Assembly (NCBI GenBank): GCA_013115135.1
Contig: JABANP010000611.1
Coordinates: forward strand, 1-28,353
DNA from: Perkinsus olseni
Taxonomy: Eukaryota > Perkinsozoa > Perkinsida > Perkinsidae
Length of the DNA stretch: 28,353 bases
Reading direction: 5' to 3'
In this document: positions 1 to 11,058 of the stretch, in pieces
Numbering within the stretch: position 1 is the stretch's first letter
Layout of the letters: the number at the start of each line of letters is the position of its first letter
The notes under the pieces: model-generated
What the model was told of the DNA's origin: nothing
The model's database searches: none
The model's input: only the letters and a program-made list of their open reading frames with translations
Position numbers and translations under genes: made by a program

Positions 1-187
1 TGCACATCGGAATGTCCGAAGCTCAATGAGTTTGACTCACATCACAGAAGAAATGTGCGCTCTTTCCGACACCGTCGTGCCACATACTTCCGAGAGTCGT
101 AAGAAGCTTTTCGATGGTGAAGCCCCTACGAGTTGCAAACATCTTTCGACATCCATAGCGAATTCATCCCGAGCCGTACTTCGGCTG

Positions 188-214
188 ACGTGTATTTACT
201 TAGTAAATACACGT
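188..214. repeat. Perfect 27-base palindrome, 13-bp arms with 1-base centre
   Basis: Arm 188-200 (ACGTGTATTTACT) is the exact reverse complement of 202-214 around a single T at 201. A DNA or RNA hairpin with essentially no loop, or a cruciform, would form. It has the same geometry as the palindrome at 224-250, nine bases downstream, but a different sequence. Confidence 0.9.
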
Positions 215-223
215 AAATTACTG

Positions 224-250
224 TGGATACAGTAAACTTTACTGTATCCA
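224..250. repeat. Second perfect 27-base palindrome, same geometry
   Basis: Arm 224-236 (TGGATACAGTAAA) is the exact reverse complement of 238-250 around a single C at 237. Arm length (13) and centre (1) are identical to those of the 188-214 palindrome, although the sequences are unrelated. Confidence 0.9.
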
Positions 251-270
251 TAAACTGAGCGGTCTTGCTA

Positions 271-330
271 GTTCTCTTCCTAGAGAACGAACGACAAGAT
301 TCCAGGGTGTATCCGAATAATTAATTCGGA
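271..330. repeat. Two further short hairpins
   Basis: 271-277 pairs with 282-288 (GTTCTCT with AGAGAAC, 4-base loop). 312-318 pairs with 324-330 (TCCGAAT with ATTCGGA, 5-base centre). With the two perfect palindromes upstream this makes four inverted repeats within 145 bases. Confidence 0.75.
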
Positions 331-537
331 AAGTTGTAGTGTAGGAATTTGGGAGGCCAAGTGGTAATTTTGGGCCGAACTCTAAAAATTTGGGGGAAGC
401 CCTCTGAGGCGGGGAAAAAGCGCAGAAACAAAAGCGCGCGCCCAGATAATCGATTTGTCTCCAATTAATTACACAATTCCACGACGTTTGATAGAATGGT
501 GCAGAAAATGAAATAAAGAATGATGGCAGAAATGCAA

Positions 538-1371
538 TTATAGATCGTGACTTGCGTTGCTGGGTGCGCTGAAGCTGCTGAGACGTCTGTGATAGATTCT
601 GTCGGGAAGATACCCTCGGGGCTTCACCACAGACGACTTGTCCGACATTATAGCCGACACCGTATCCTAAAGGGAGGCGCAGAGTTGATGTCAGGAAGGA
701 GGAGGTGTACTGACCTCGCCCGTTGGGGCATGCTCTATGAAGTTATCAACCCAATCCTTGCGAGTCCACTTCGGTGGAAGCTTGCAACCGGGGACCTGAT
801 GACGAAAATGGGGGAATTTCGTGGCGCAGCGGTCATACCTGTTCCCTCAGCCAGTCGGCCAAGGCCTCGTCCTCTTCGTATGACTGAAGCACCTTCACTG
901 ACAACGCTTGACCAACGGGGATGCGTCGACGGAGAGATGAGCACATCTGCTGGGCCTGGACGGAGTCGAGCTCAGAGAACGCTGTCGTTGTGGGGATATG
1001 GTTCTGAGGAACAAGGACAAGCGATGGGTATATTCATTCTAGGTGGAGAAATCTAATCAGTTTCCGTCGCAAAACTGATTCCGTTGGTCGAAAACTGTTG
1101 CGCTAACACATGCAGATCGAGTCACCTTCATCATTCGGCGACTGAAGACACCATTTCCGCGCTCGAGGACATCACAATAGTGAGCAATGAAAACGGGAGT
1201 CAAGCTAGGGAAATCAAGCGAGCGAATCAGGAAGTCACTTGCGATGCGGCGACCCTCAATTTCATATTTGAAAAATTCAACTTCGCCAGCGGGAACATCA
1301 TTCTCGGAAATACGAGCACAGAAACTAGACGGACGTTTTTCGTCCCCCTTGGACGAGTCTGAACCCAATCC
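538..1371 (-). CDS. 3' part of an unrecognised multi-exon gene
   Basis: Four consecutive exons join cleanly in phase 0: 1371-1126, 1003-839, 795-715 and 666-538, ending in TAA. Introns are 122, 43 and 48 bases with GT..AG ends. Together they encode 206 residues. The first exon is hydrophobic and aromatic (…SDFLIRSLDFPSLTP…). The second is charged, with SYEEDEALADWLREQ. The third has KLPPKWTRKDWVDNF, and the last ends in a Ser-rich tail. I do not recognise a family. The N-terminus lies upstream, at higher coordinates, and was not found; an acceptor-like AG before 1371 suggests at least one more exon. Confidence is good that this is a gene, because three independent junctions keep the frame, but the function is unknown. 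Confidence 0.65.
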
Positions 1372-3189
1372 CTTCGCAACGGAGTCTCATCCAGAGCGGG
1401 CATCGCTCACTCAAAGGTCGACCAAAAAAACACCTTCTTCAAGCCTGCTAGTATCACAAAAAATTAATCTCTGTACCACACGCGCATCATTCAGACGTCC
1501 GTGACACTATCAGTGCTCATCCAAAAAACGCCCGGCAAACTTCCCTAAATGGATCTATATAACTATCTCAACATCATACTCATGAAATTGAATTCGGTGA
1601 GTACATAGTAACAAAATAACCATGAGAAGAGAAAATAGCAAGATGAAATCGCAATACATTTATGCCAAAACCAGCAGCATACGATGGCAGATGTCGTATA
1701 AAACGCGAAGACGAGTCCTCCCTCACCTCCAAGCGGGACTCAGAAATGTGTCTCAACGCGCAATTCCTGAGGAGCCTTTTCCAGCGGCCACGTCTGAAAC
1801 CGTTGATAAAACGGCTGAGGACGTAGAAGTAGAGGAGGGTCGACACTGGTACGAAGTAGAGGACAATGCAGGCGCCGATGAGGACCTGACCGGCAGTGGT
1901 TCAAGAATCACAGAACGGCATGGCTCTGATGCAAAACAATGCATCCAATTTTCAATCATTCTCTTACCTTTTATAATGAGATAAATAGGGAAAAGTGTGG
2001 TATCAGTAAAAACATGACAATATTACTACGATATACTATGGAGAACGACACCCCAATCCGGCCGTTGTGGGAGACAACAAGATGCATCCAGTTCCGGTCT
2101 TCTAGATTTTGGCGGAGCGATGCCGAGAGGCGTATAAATTGCACGCCTCAAAATAAATATACGACACCAATTTCAGATACAAATCCGCTTAGTAAACAAA
2201 AATGCGTTTTTTTTCATCGATTTTTCCGATTTTCCGATTTTCCTAAAAAAATGCGCGCTCCTCAGCTGTCCGAACGAACCTGCAGGATCGAAGAAAAACG
2301 ACTGAAGGCGGCCACCGCCTGGAAGCGTACGAGAAAGCTAGGCTCGTGATTTCACGGCCACCGACCTAGATCATATAGCGGTTTGACGACATTTCCAAAA
2401 GTGAATATTACAATATCGAGTGATTTTTTACTAATTAACATATGCTGACGCCCATGCATATCATAAATTATACTTATTTTTATATAAGCGTCCAACGTAC
2501 GGCATGAAAGTCCTCAGGAGGAGACCTCAATAGCTCCCACCAACATTGCGCCACAAAGCAGAGAATGAGATCATCACATCGGTCCATATACCCACACGAA
2601 ACAGCACGTCTAACGATATGCATTCATTCCCTGAAAATTCATTATTTTTCCTCTCTAAGCATAATTTTTATCATAATTTCTTAGTGTCTTGCTGTCGGTT
2701 CAACTTACTATAGCCATGGTATGAGTAAGGCCTTTGTCTCGCCAGCAGAAGAGGGACACCGCTCTTTCGATATCCTCACAAAACTCCGCGATTTCGACCT
2801 GGGCCTTCCACGCTACTTCTCGGAAGTCTTTCCACATTCGTCCAACTCCACCGATCAAACTGATCAAAAATAATCATCAGGAATCGAGCACGCGTGATGC
2901 AGGAAACAAGTATCTTAGATTTGCTCTAACCTCTGCGTGAACATAATAGAGGGAATAATAGAAATATAACAATATCTATTAAAATGGCATAATATCAATA
3001 ACTAAGTACTATTAATCATCATATTTTATCATTGTGCTCCTTTCTGAGCTCAATAAACTCGCTTCAACTCATCTCTCTTGAAACAAGATACGTCGGTGGT
3101 GCTAGCCCGACTGAGCCGGTTTTCGACGTTGGACTTGGAACTCAAACACACACGATGCGCAGATTGACAAGTAGAGGTCGATGAGCGCT
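1372..3189. other. Largely non-coding spacer with weak ORFs
   Basis: The missing 5' exons of the 538-1371 gene may lie in the first few hundred bases. A plus-strand open frame at 1622-1984 contains an acidic run (EEPFPAATSETVDKTAEDVE) but no domain and no clear splice sites. The opposite strand is also open and Ser-rich, so the coding strand is undecided. From about 2000 to 3180 the sequence is AT-rich with short T tracts, and I see no gene. Confidence 0.4.
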
Positions 3190-6100
3190 TCACCTCGGCT
3201 GCGACTCCTCAGTGGCCATGTCGTACAGATCGTAGTCGAATGTAGCCGGGGAAGGGCTGCTGGCATCCAAGCTTGATCTCGGCCCTACACAAGAGGCAAC
3301 AGGAGAAAGTAACCAGCCGGTGAAAGGCGTATCTTAGGTTGAAGCTGGGTTGAGACACACAAGGAAGATTCTCCTACCATATCCAAACAGCTTGCGCATG
3401 TACGATGAGTCATCCTTCCTCGCCGAGGACGGTTCTCCAGGAGAAGGCAGCCCAGGCGTAGACGGTTCGGGCGGCGTTTCCGAGGACACCAGCGAGGCCG
3501 GGTCGGCCGAGGTCGCTATTGTTGGCAGCCATCTCCGCCGCCGTACAAAATCATATCTACGCCAACCTCTTGCGATGCAGCACTCTTCCTCGCGAGGAGG
3601 CCTACCGACTGTAAGTGGACTTCCAGGCGGAGGAGCCCCATCGCCAGGCGTATCTCCAACCATTATCATCGGTGCCACCGGGGCCGGGCACAACGTCGAT
3701 GCGCCAAGTAATCTGATATCGAGAGGACCGCCATAAGCTGCTCGGTCGAGGAAGAGTTGGGTCAGCGGTGAATTCCGAGCTTATATTACGATCGTTCGTT
3801 CAGAGTGGAGACTAATCAGATATGGCAATGCGACAGTGCCACTAGGAAGTCCACCAGGCGATCTGATACCAGAAGAGAATTATAAAAGAGCTGCGCGTGG
3901 ATGGCAGGAGGCGAGAGGACGCCGCCAGTTGAGAAAGAGAGAGCTCGAGCAAGCCTAAATTACGACCTTCCCTGCAAAGCTAAAGTAACCCAAATAATCT
4001 GTAATCTATGAGACGATAAAGGAGCGTTCCTCAAAAGCCCCTAATACCAGGCGAGGCCCACTCACATTAGAGCTTGAGGTCGGTGGATCGAGAGTGATCT
4101 TCCCCGTCACGTTGCTCCAGCGAGGTCGATCCATCACCAACAGATTCACCGGAGAGAACGTCTTCCCTCCGAACAGTCGCCTCTGGTTCTCCCAGATCTC
4201 AGAAACGTAACTGTGCGCAGTTCCTGCCCAGGCCGCCGGCGAAGCTGTCGTGGCCTTACTCGGTGTCCTCGACGCCCTCGGCCTGCTCCAGCTCGGGGAT
4301 GAGCAACGGCGTGAGCTCAATCTGCTGAACATCTTTCGACGCTGACGCTCTCAGAAAGGACAACGGTCTGAGAAGAATTGATACCCGGGTTCGATCCCTG
4401 GTCAGGGTATTTTTACCTCACTTCAGATAGCCGTTGCTTCACGTACTCGGCGTTGATATCGAAGGAGCGCGTCAAGGACCGAGACAGACCAGAACGGACG
4501 GCCGGGTTGCAGTAAATGCAGTAACTGTCGCTCAGAATAAAACCACCGCAGAGCCGAAGCACAGTCCACATAACAGCACCGTGTCATCACTAGCTTCAAC
4601 ATACCATTAAGGAGCGCGCATTCTTCCGAGGCAAGTCCGGAAAACTATGATTTTTTCCTTCACGAAGGCACTTGAGTCTGGGGTGGTACACACATTTTGA
4701 AGCGTGGAATTTATTGATATATTGAACAACCGTTTCATCGACCGTTTCAGCGCTGTGATTTCCCGCCTCCGAAGCGTGCAATTTTCTACGGCAAATCTCC
4801 TGTTGTACGCCCTCACTGGTGATAGAAAATACTAGGGTAAAAATGCTCGTTATCAACTCTCTTCATCTAGAGTACTCACTACCCTTCATCAGCTTTATTC
4901 CGTTCCCTATGAGCCCAACCTACGCTACGTTCTACTCGACATTCCTTACAACGACATTGACTGTCCAACGGGACGGCCCCCTTACAGAGTGAGATGAACG
5001 CAAAGTAGCCAATGACAGCGCTGAGGGAAGACCACCAGAAGCAGCGTGCAATAGACTAGCCAGGCTGAGGACCTGAGGAGACGATCGGGATGAGAGAGAA
5101 GATCGCTCCTGGCCACCTGAAGGTCCATCGCCATTCGACGACGTCGTTGTATTTGGCCTTGACCATTTGGAAGAGATCGACGAGCTTGACGAAGCGGGAG
5201 ATCTGCGTCTTGAAATATTCAAACTCCAGTCGCCTGGTCGTCTGCTGTGATTCCGACAAAGGCGAGAAGTACCTGAGGAGCGTATCCAAGGTTGATGCTG
5301 GCTCGACACGGAAGTCCATCACCACCAACTCACTCGGTCAAGCCACCAGTGAGGCGAGGCACCACCTTCAACGCCGTGACGTAATGGGAGGGGGGCCTGT
5401 GGTCAGCGGCGGTTGGCTGCTTGCTACCCGGCGCCACAACGGCACACCATCTGAAGGAGAGGCGATCCCTACTGATACTCCCGCTAGATTATAATAATAA
5501 CGAGGGACATGAGTATGATAATGATACATCTCCACAGCCTTGATAGTACATCGGCAACTATCAGCATCACAATGGAGTTTCACCCGTGAATTGTGAAGGG
5601 GCGTTTTTCATGACCCAAAAAACGCGAAAATCGCGATGTGGAATGAAGTCAAATCACTTCGCGAAATACACATGGCCGTGAAGACCATTTCGCGAAAAAT
5701 GGAATCGCGAAAGACAATAAATAAATATCAAGATCTTGAACTAATCATAATTAATAATAACACAACCCACAGCGGGCCTTCACCCACCTCGCCCCTCCAA
5801 GCTGGTCGTCCGAGTCCCGCGTCCATGGAAGATCCCTGCGCATATCGTACTTCATTATTGCAGTCTCGCCGATGAGGTAGCCCGTCTCGGGATGGAAGAC
5901 GTAGAGTATCTGTAGAAAATAATCGTTCGGCACGGGAAAATTTCTGACAGAAAATAAATTTTTTTGATGTATGAAAATACAGGAAACAGGCCAGCCGTGC
6001 GCGACGGCCTCGTTTTGACAGAAGATGTTGACGTTAATGGTCTTCACAGAAAGCAATAATCGATCAACCGTTTCATCCGTACAAGGGGTAGTCGGTGAAT

Positions 6101-7919
6101 ACGGATGATGATCCACACGCGTGAGTGCAAGGACCCTACCAGTCTGTCCCGAGGCTTGCGCTGGTATAAGGGTATCTCGACTGGCGGATCTAGTGTCGGC
6201 TCGACCTGTCCATGACGAGCATGCGTCAACCTTGGATACTCGACAATGCTCACCTCTGAGTACGTGCCTCCAAGCCTGTCACTGGTTGGGGACAGCTGCT
6301 CCTCGCCGGGGACGACCGAAATCTCCGAGCACCGACGCTGTCTCAAGCAAGAAAGATCATCAGCGGTGGGCTCTGAAGAACGACAACAACCGAGTTGAGC
6401 CGTCATCTGTCACGAACAAGCTTCGACCTAAGATACTCGGTGACTCCAGCGTGGTCGGCTCCGCGTCCAAGTGGTAGTCAATGACGGGAATCCGAGCTGA
6501 ACAGAAAAATTCCGAATGAGCGATCGCAGGCAGCCGCGGTACTTAGTGTTGACTCCAACTCAGCGAAGACGACCGGAGGCAGTAAACAGGCTGGCCGAGC
6601 CGTTGATACTAGATAGTCGACCACTCGGACGCTGACCCTCATCAAAGGGCGATCCCACGGCGGTAGGGGTGGCGGCGGACCTGGCACGGCAGGTTGCGAT
6701 CATAGTAGCAACGCCAAGGACTCACCCGTCCGCCTTTCCTCAGAGACTGATTCGTCGTTGCTGATGAGAGAACAGAATACAACAGAACCGTCACGGTTTT
6801 TCGAGGTTGAATTGCCGTGGGGTATGGTATGTTAAAAAATGAGGGCGAAACTCCCAGCAGTCACGGCGAGTTCAACCTTTGGGTGTATATTCCAAATCAA
6901 TTTGGACCACCATACGCTGAGAATCTCTGACCGTTGGACCGCACTTCATCGAAGAGCCTCAATACGTTTCTAGAGGTTACATTGCGGTGGGGTGAAGTAC
7001 CATACTATACCCCCCCCCCGACTATACTAAAGTACATATACTTGTCACGACGAATTCAACTTTTTGGTGTAAATTCCTAATCTTTGAGCGTTGGACCTCA
7101 CTTCATCTTCTCAGCCTCCCTGCCAGGCGTGTCCCCCATCCGGCTGGCCCTGTCCATCGCCTGGATCCAATCGTTGGCGAAGTCCAAGGTCGGAGCCGCG
7201 AAGTAGAGGCATTCTGAAAAATCCCCGGGTTGCAATTCCCATTCCCCGGAGCCCTTCGAGTATCCAAGGTTGAAGCGAGGTCAAGACGAGTGATAGTACC
7301 ATTCAGTTGGCCACCCCGAACGACCCATATATAGCCGGACTTGGTCGGACACGGTATAACCTTAGAAGCGCAAGGGCTGTAGCAGATCGATCGGCGGCGG
7401 GAGAGAACCCTACCTGGCAGCCGGCGATGTTCCACCACAAGGATGCCGAGGACAGGTCCAACGGCCGGGCGAGATTGACTGAAAGGCAATAAAGTGGGCG
7501 AAGGAAAGATTCTCCGGTGTAGGGAATGGCGGACAGGCACGAAGGACACAAGTCGTCGACAGTCGATGATGAGTACCGGACACACTAGTCGCAGCTACCC
7601 CCTCGCCAAGAGAATCTCGGATTATTCTATTTCAAAATAAACCGTATTAGAAATAACGATCCCTGCATAACAACCCCTCTCATATGGCCACCAGGAATTA
7701 GCCCACTCCGTAGTCTTATCACCTTTCCTGAAGCTGTAGACAACGCTGCCGTCCAACACTATGTACCGCTTCTTGAACACTCTGGTCACTCTGCTTCTCT
7801 TCTGCAGCCAATTCTGGTAGGGCAGTGGGGGCCTGCCCTCCCTGGCCGCTGTTGGCATTCTCACAAACCACTACCTCACCATCAAGAAATCTCACTACTA
7901 CTTCCCTTCTATCATCCAT
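3190..7919 (-). CDS. PH, C2-like, transmembrane, dysferlin-domain (DysF) protein
   Basis: About 20 exons were traced: 7919-7880, 7848-7723, 7478-7414, 7360-7315, 7213-7102, 6760-6726, 6496-6414, 6337-6254, 6205-6140, 6041-5988, 5909-5784, 5272-5083, 5055-4986, 4919-4880, 4524-4417, 4367-4260, 4210-4066, 3712-3610, 3566-3378, 3284-3190 (TGA); about 630 residues. The N-terminal PH domain shows NWLQKRSRVTRVFKKRY and ends in the helix FANDWIQAMDRAS. A C2-like segment has RDLPWTRDSDDQLGG. Two hydrophobic segments follow (WPGAIFSLIPI; SSLSAVIGYFAFISL). The C-terminal half carries the DysF signature: EIWENQRR, NLLVMDRPRWS, then GWRYAWRWG and FVRRRRW. DysF domains occur in ferlins, TECPR1 and fungal peroxisomal/ER membrane peroxins. 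I infer a membrane-remodelling or organelle-contact protein. Phases disagree across 5273-5783, so one exon is probably missing there. The start could instead be the ATG at 7858. Confidence 0.78.
4368..4416 (-). repeat. 49-base intron with antisense tRNA T-arm-like core
   Basis: This intron of the PH-DysF gene runs GTAAAA…TTCTCAG and contains the core CAGGGATCGAACCCGGG. It aligns over nearly its whole length with the intron at 15164-15208 in an unrelated gene, including the identical 10-mer TCGAACCCGG. Read on the plus strand the core looks like a tRNA T arm (B box), and five T residues follow it. Confidence 0.7.
5621..5712. other. Cluster of TCGCGA motifs inside an intron
   Basis: TTCGCGAAA at 5658-5666, TTTCGCGAAA at 5688-5697, TCGCGAAA at 5705-5712, and ACGCGAAAATCGCGA at 5622-5636. 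They resemble E2F-type sites, but they lie within the 511-base intron or gap of the PH-DysF gene, not at a promoter. The function is unknown. Confidence 0.4.
6922..7107 (-). repeat. Partial tandem duplication inside a 341-base intron, copying a 5' splice site
   Basis: On the minus strand, the exon end plus donor at 7107-7079 (GATGAA then GTGAGGTCCAACGC) is matched by 6950-6922 (GATGAA then GTGCGGTCCAACGG). Further similarity continues on each side, for example GTTGAA.TCGTCGTGAC against GTTGAACTCGCCGTGAC, so the unit is about 160 bases. The inner copy has a weakened donor (GTGCGG). Confidence 0.7.
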
Positions 7920-8079
7920 CAGGCATCACCACCATCATCGCGTGGGATGAACCGCTGCACTCTGAGGCCTTCCGAAGCCGCTCCCTATCACCCCGTTACA
8001 CTAACTCAAGGCTGGCAGTAATGACAGTATTTGTTGCACATCCTCAGGATTGGCGATGTCTCGAAGAAACGAACTACAT

Positions 8080-9638
8080 TCAGTCCAGTTTGCGTCGTCT
8101 GTGGACCTTCTGACCACTGGCCTCCGGGACGGGCTCAGAGGAAGGGGACGCCGGCTGGCTGGACGACGGAAGAATCGCACAGAATAGAACCCAGAAACCT
8201 GAGTAAGGCAGTGCTATATTCAAAAGTCAATAGAATTCGGCAAAAGTTGGTATGGACCAGCGCACGCTCAGCGAATATAGCACCGCCCCTACCTAGTAAG
8301 GAACCTATCCCCGCCATGATGGCTACGATGTTCGCCGTCCGATTGCTGTGGTCCGCGGACTGTATTATCCTCTCACACGACTTGGTACGGAAGAGGATAC
8401 CCGGCTGAGAAACAACAACTGCCTCCCCAGAACGCATCGATCTGGACGCGGTCCACTCTCCGAAACATCTTTCTGGACGAAAGACAAGATGCACCTTCCC
8501 TGCAGGTAGTACCTTGGCTGCCTGATCAACTCCCCGCTGCCGATCGAAGACCTCAGCGCCAATTCGACCGACCAGGTGAGACTGTCGAACCCTGCATACA
8601 CAATGGCATAGATTCATAATCCTTTTTACCGCGCGCCACGAAATTAACCCGCCTATGGTAGATTACGTGTTCAAAACGTCTTGCCGCTTGTCCGCCAGCT
8701 GCAAGGCCTCGAACATGCACACTGACCGAGAGCAGTCATTCCTGAAATACAGCAGCGGCAATCGAACCAGGAACCTCGTGATAGACAGACGCTGTCACAA
8801 TTCTGTTACACTGTCTGATTGGTGAACGGGTCGAAAACTGTACAGGAAAGGTTCTTAGCCTTCACTGTCGCATTAACATTCTTCATTGCCTGAAGTAGAA
8901 ACCTTCCTCCCAAGAGGCTCACAACAGACACTGCTGGCCAAGCCAGGAGACCGAAGCCCGACGAAGTGAATGCTCGGCGATAGTGTTCTGGCAGGCCAGC
9001 TGATATGATGCTTTAGTGCCACGTGATACAGAGGTGGTTTCAAAAATCAATTTCGAGAATCGATTCTGAGTTTCGGAATCGGTTTATCGAACGGGGAGAC
9101 AGTTTCTCCGAAGCATCGACTTCCTTCTCAAAATGAATGAATGATTGATACTCGTCCTCGAGACTGCCACCACCAGGGACGGTTTACCTGCAGAGCTTCG
9201 GCCTTGGCCGGGCCAATCTCATACCGGAAAAGATAGTGATAATGAACTCTGAGAGGAAAGGAGGAATCGTTATCCATCGTTAACCCCGAGGACAGCAGCA
9301 GCAGCCTACCTGCTCAGCGCAAGGTCCATGGCAGCAGCACAGATCAACAGCACAATGGAACACCATACTACTTTCAACCAGCTGAAGGACCTATCAAAGA
9401 GTGAGCAAATATTATACTGAAGTCGGACTCAATTCTGCTGGCCCTCGTATGTTTTTTCGATTTTGGATTGCAAATGAGCCCTACTTGGGCCACAGCTTGC
9501 TGCCACTCAATGGGTGGCGCTCATCGTCCACCCCTCCCAAAGGATCACACGAGCGGTGTACGCGAGAGAAATCACGAGTTCGATGAAACTTATACTATCT
9601 GGGATCACAATGCTTCGTAGATTCTGTTGTCCTCGCAT
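8080..9638 (-). CDS. Unrecognised four-helix membrane protein
   Basis: Nine exons join in frame: 9638-9532, 9390-9310, 9248-9188, 9156-9093, 8999-8812, 8791-8667, 8591-8513, 8404-8293, 8198-8080 (TGA); 311 residues from the ATG at 9638. Four hydrophobic stretches are visible: FIELVISLAYTARVI near the N-terminus, WCSIVLLICAAAMDLAL, FGLLAWPAVSVVSLLGG, and NIVAIMAGIGSLLG joined to FWVLFCAIL. Between the third and fourth lies a loop of about 100 residues with several Cys and possible N-glycosylation sites (NAT, NLS, NQT). After the last helix comes a short Ser/Pro-rich tail ending in basic HRRRK. This is a tetraspan-like layout, but no family signature is visible. The intron between 8812 and 8791 would be only 20 bases. 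The reading frame upstream of the ATG stays open to an AG, so an extra 5' exon is possible. Confidence 0.68.
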
Positions 9639-10170
9639 TGAAGAGAGACGACTTGGCGCCGTCGACGACGGTGGAAATACCACCGCAGTATCAGCCGAAA
9701 AACCTGGGATTCTGGCAAAAGCTCATGAATCAAGATTTCAGGCCGCAACGAGCGGATCTGAGGTCAAAATGAGGATACCTATAAGACCACCAAAAATGTC
9801 ATTCCACGGTCTGACCAAACGATCCCTGCCCATGGAGCCACTCTAGATCCTTGAGCCTGCCGTTGATGATGTTTTCAGAAGGATGTTCCTTTTTAAGGTA
9901 TCAGCACTGAAGATCCAGCAGACAATCCCTCGCCGTTAATGGTTCCTGTTTTAGAATCGACGCAAGATGCCCATCTTTCACCGCACGCAGAGCACTTCTA
10001 CATGACGAATAAATAACGGTACGTAGTGTGAGTTGCCGTAGTTGTACAAGTAAAATGTTTATACACTTCTTCTGCTATGTATTCTCCACGAAGAGTGAAG
10101 TGACCATCCTGGCCAGGGTGACTACGTCCGGGGCAACGGGACAGCCCCAACTTCACTTCCAACTGACGAT
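9639..10170. other. Spacer between divergent genes
   Basis: It lies between a minus-strand gene and a possible plus-strand gene, so it could hold both promoters. Apart from a possible short upstream exon of the minus-strand gene at about 9640-9710, I see no coding sequence or named element. Confidence 0.35.
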
Positions 10171-10595
10171 ATGAATGCCAGGAACGATATAGACCTGCGG
10201 AGGCGACGGAAGAGTAACCCTCCGAGGGTTAGTTTCGCTGAGCTAACCCTGACAACCGCCAGCGTGCCTCTCAGGCAGGACTCTTCTACCGACCAAGTGA
10301 CGGATAAAATTTATACATTTAATGTGTATCGAGCTTCTATAGACTGCTCGCAGACACGCAGGTGTACATCGGTTCCTGTCAATCGCCGCTTAACGACGAG
10401 GAGGGAAAAATAATACTGCTCAGCATTTCCGAGAAGATCCATGAAGACTTCAATTCACAGACTCGCCGATTTATATCTCGCATTTACCGACTGACGTATA
10501 GCCATTCTTACTGTATCCTCGGCTGCACTCTGATAGGCTTCGCTCCGCCTCTCGGTACTGCTGTTGCTGCCGACTCCGTGACGTGCTTGTCATGA
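10171..10595 (+). CDS. Possible gene with RVSF (PP1-docking-like) motif
   Basis: From the ATG at 10171 the frame encodes basic RRRRK, then PPRVSFAEL. This matches the RVxF docking motif used by protein phosphatase 1 partners, in the RVSF form also seen in kinetochore scaffold KNL1/Spc105. A second open segment at 10344-10595 reads DTQVYIGSCQSPLNDEEGK, is coding-like and ends in TGA. The donor and acceptor phases I could find between the two parts do not match, so the gene model is incomplete. This is the only candidate plus-strand gene between 0.5 and 22.6 kb. One short motif is weak evidence for function. Confidence 0.35.
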
Positions 10596-11058
10596 TCACT
10601 CAGTGTGACGGCTTCAGTAGGAGAGCGAGGCGTCTTACGACGGACTGGTACAGCAGCCATTGTGAAGTGAGGGATAAAAATGACTGGGAAACAGGGAATC
10701 CAATATCAGGGCTCACTCAACGCTAATTTACGTCGGAAACGATAGCACGCATGCACATGATCAATCTCGTCGTCTATCCCTCGTCCATCGACTGCCAAAC
10801 CGGCCCACGTAGTCTTTGATGTATTCACCTGATGGAACTCGACCATCATAGCTCAGATGTCATCCCAATCACGAAACATTCTCGCAGCGCCTCTCATGAT
10901 TGAATCAATAAATTATTCTCCACTGTGCTAGTCGTGGCTAAGGATGGCGGACGCCGTCCGCCAGACGGCATAGTTGCGACCCACACATGCTAGCCTAGCA
11001 TTTCTAGAGAAGCTTCTCACGGACGTTCGCCGCTGAGCCAGCTGCAATGTCTTCCTCC
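10596..11058. other. Spacer, nothing recognised
   Basis: No exon, RNA gene or repeat could be supported on either strand. Confidence 0.4.

Larger units (their letters stand above)
1..537. other. Gene-free left end with palindrome cluster
   Basis: I see no convincing exon here on either strand. A short open frame near the left edge has no domain or splice context. The stretch holds a run of inverted repeats between 188 and 330 (listed separately). It lies downstream of the minus-strand gene that stops at 538, so it probably includes that gene's 3' flank. Confidence 0.5.

Noticed and set aside
4334..4416. Plus-strand tRNA-like element with T arm, near-complementary acceptor strands and a TTTTT terminator
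   Set aside because: No D or anticodon arm folds. The segment is fully explained by a minus-strand exon (4367-4260) and its 49-base upstream intron.
7010..7019. Poly-C tracts here and near 11776 as possible regulatory or slippage elements
   Set aside because: Simple homopolymer runs with no supporting context; likely neutral.
8745..8800. Minus-strand sequence resembling a tRNA T arm (CCTGGTTCGATTGCCG)
   Set aside because: It lies inside a phase-consistent exon (8791-8667) of the membrane-protein gene.
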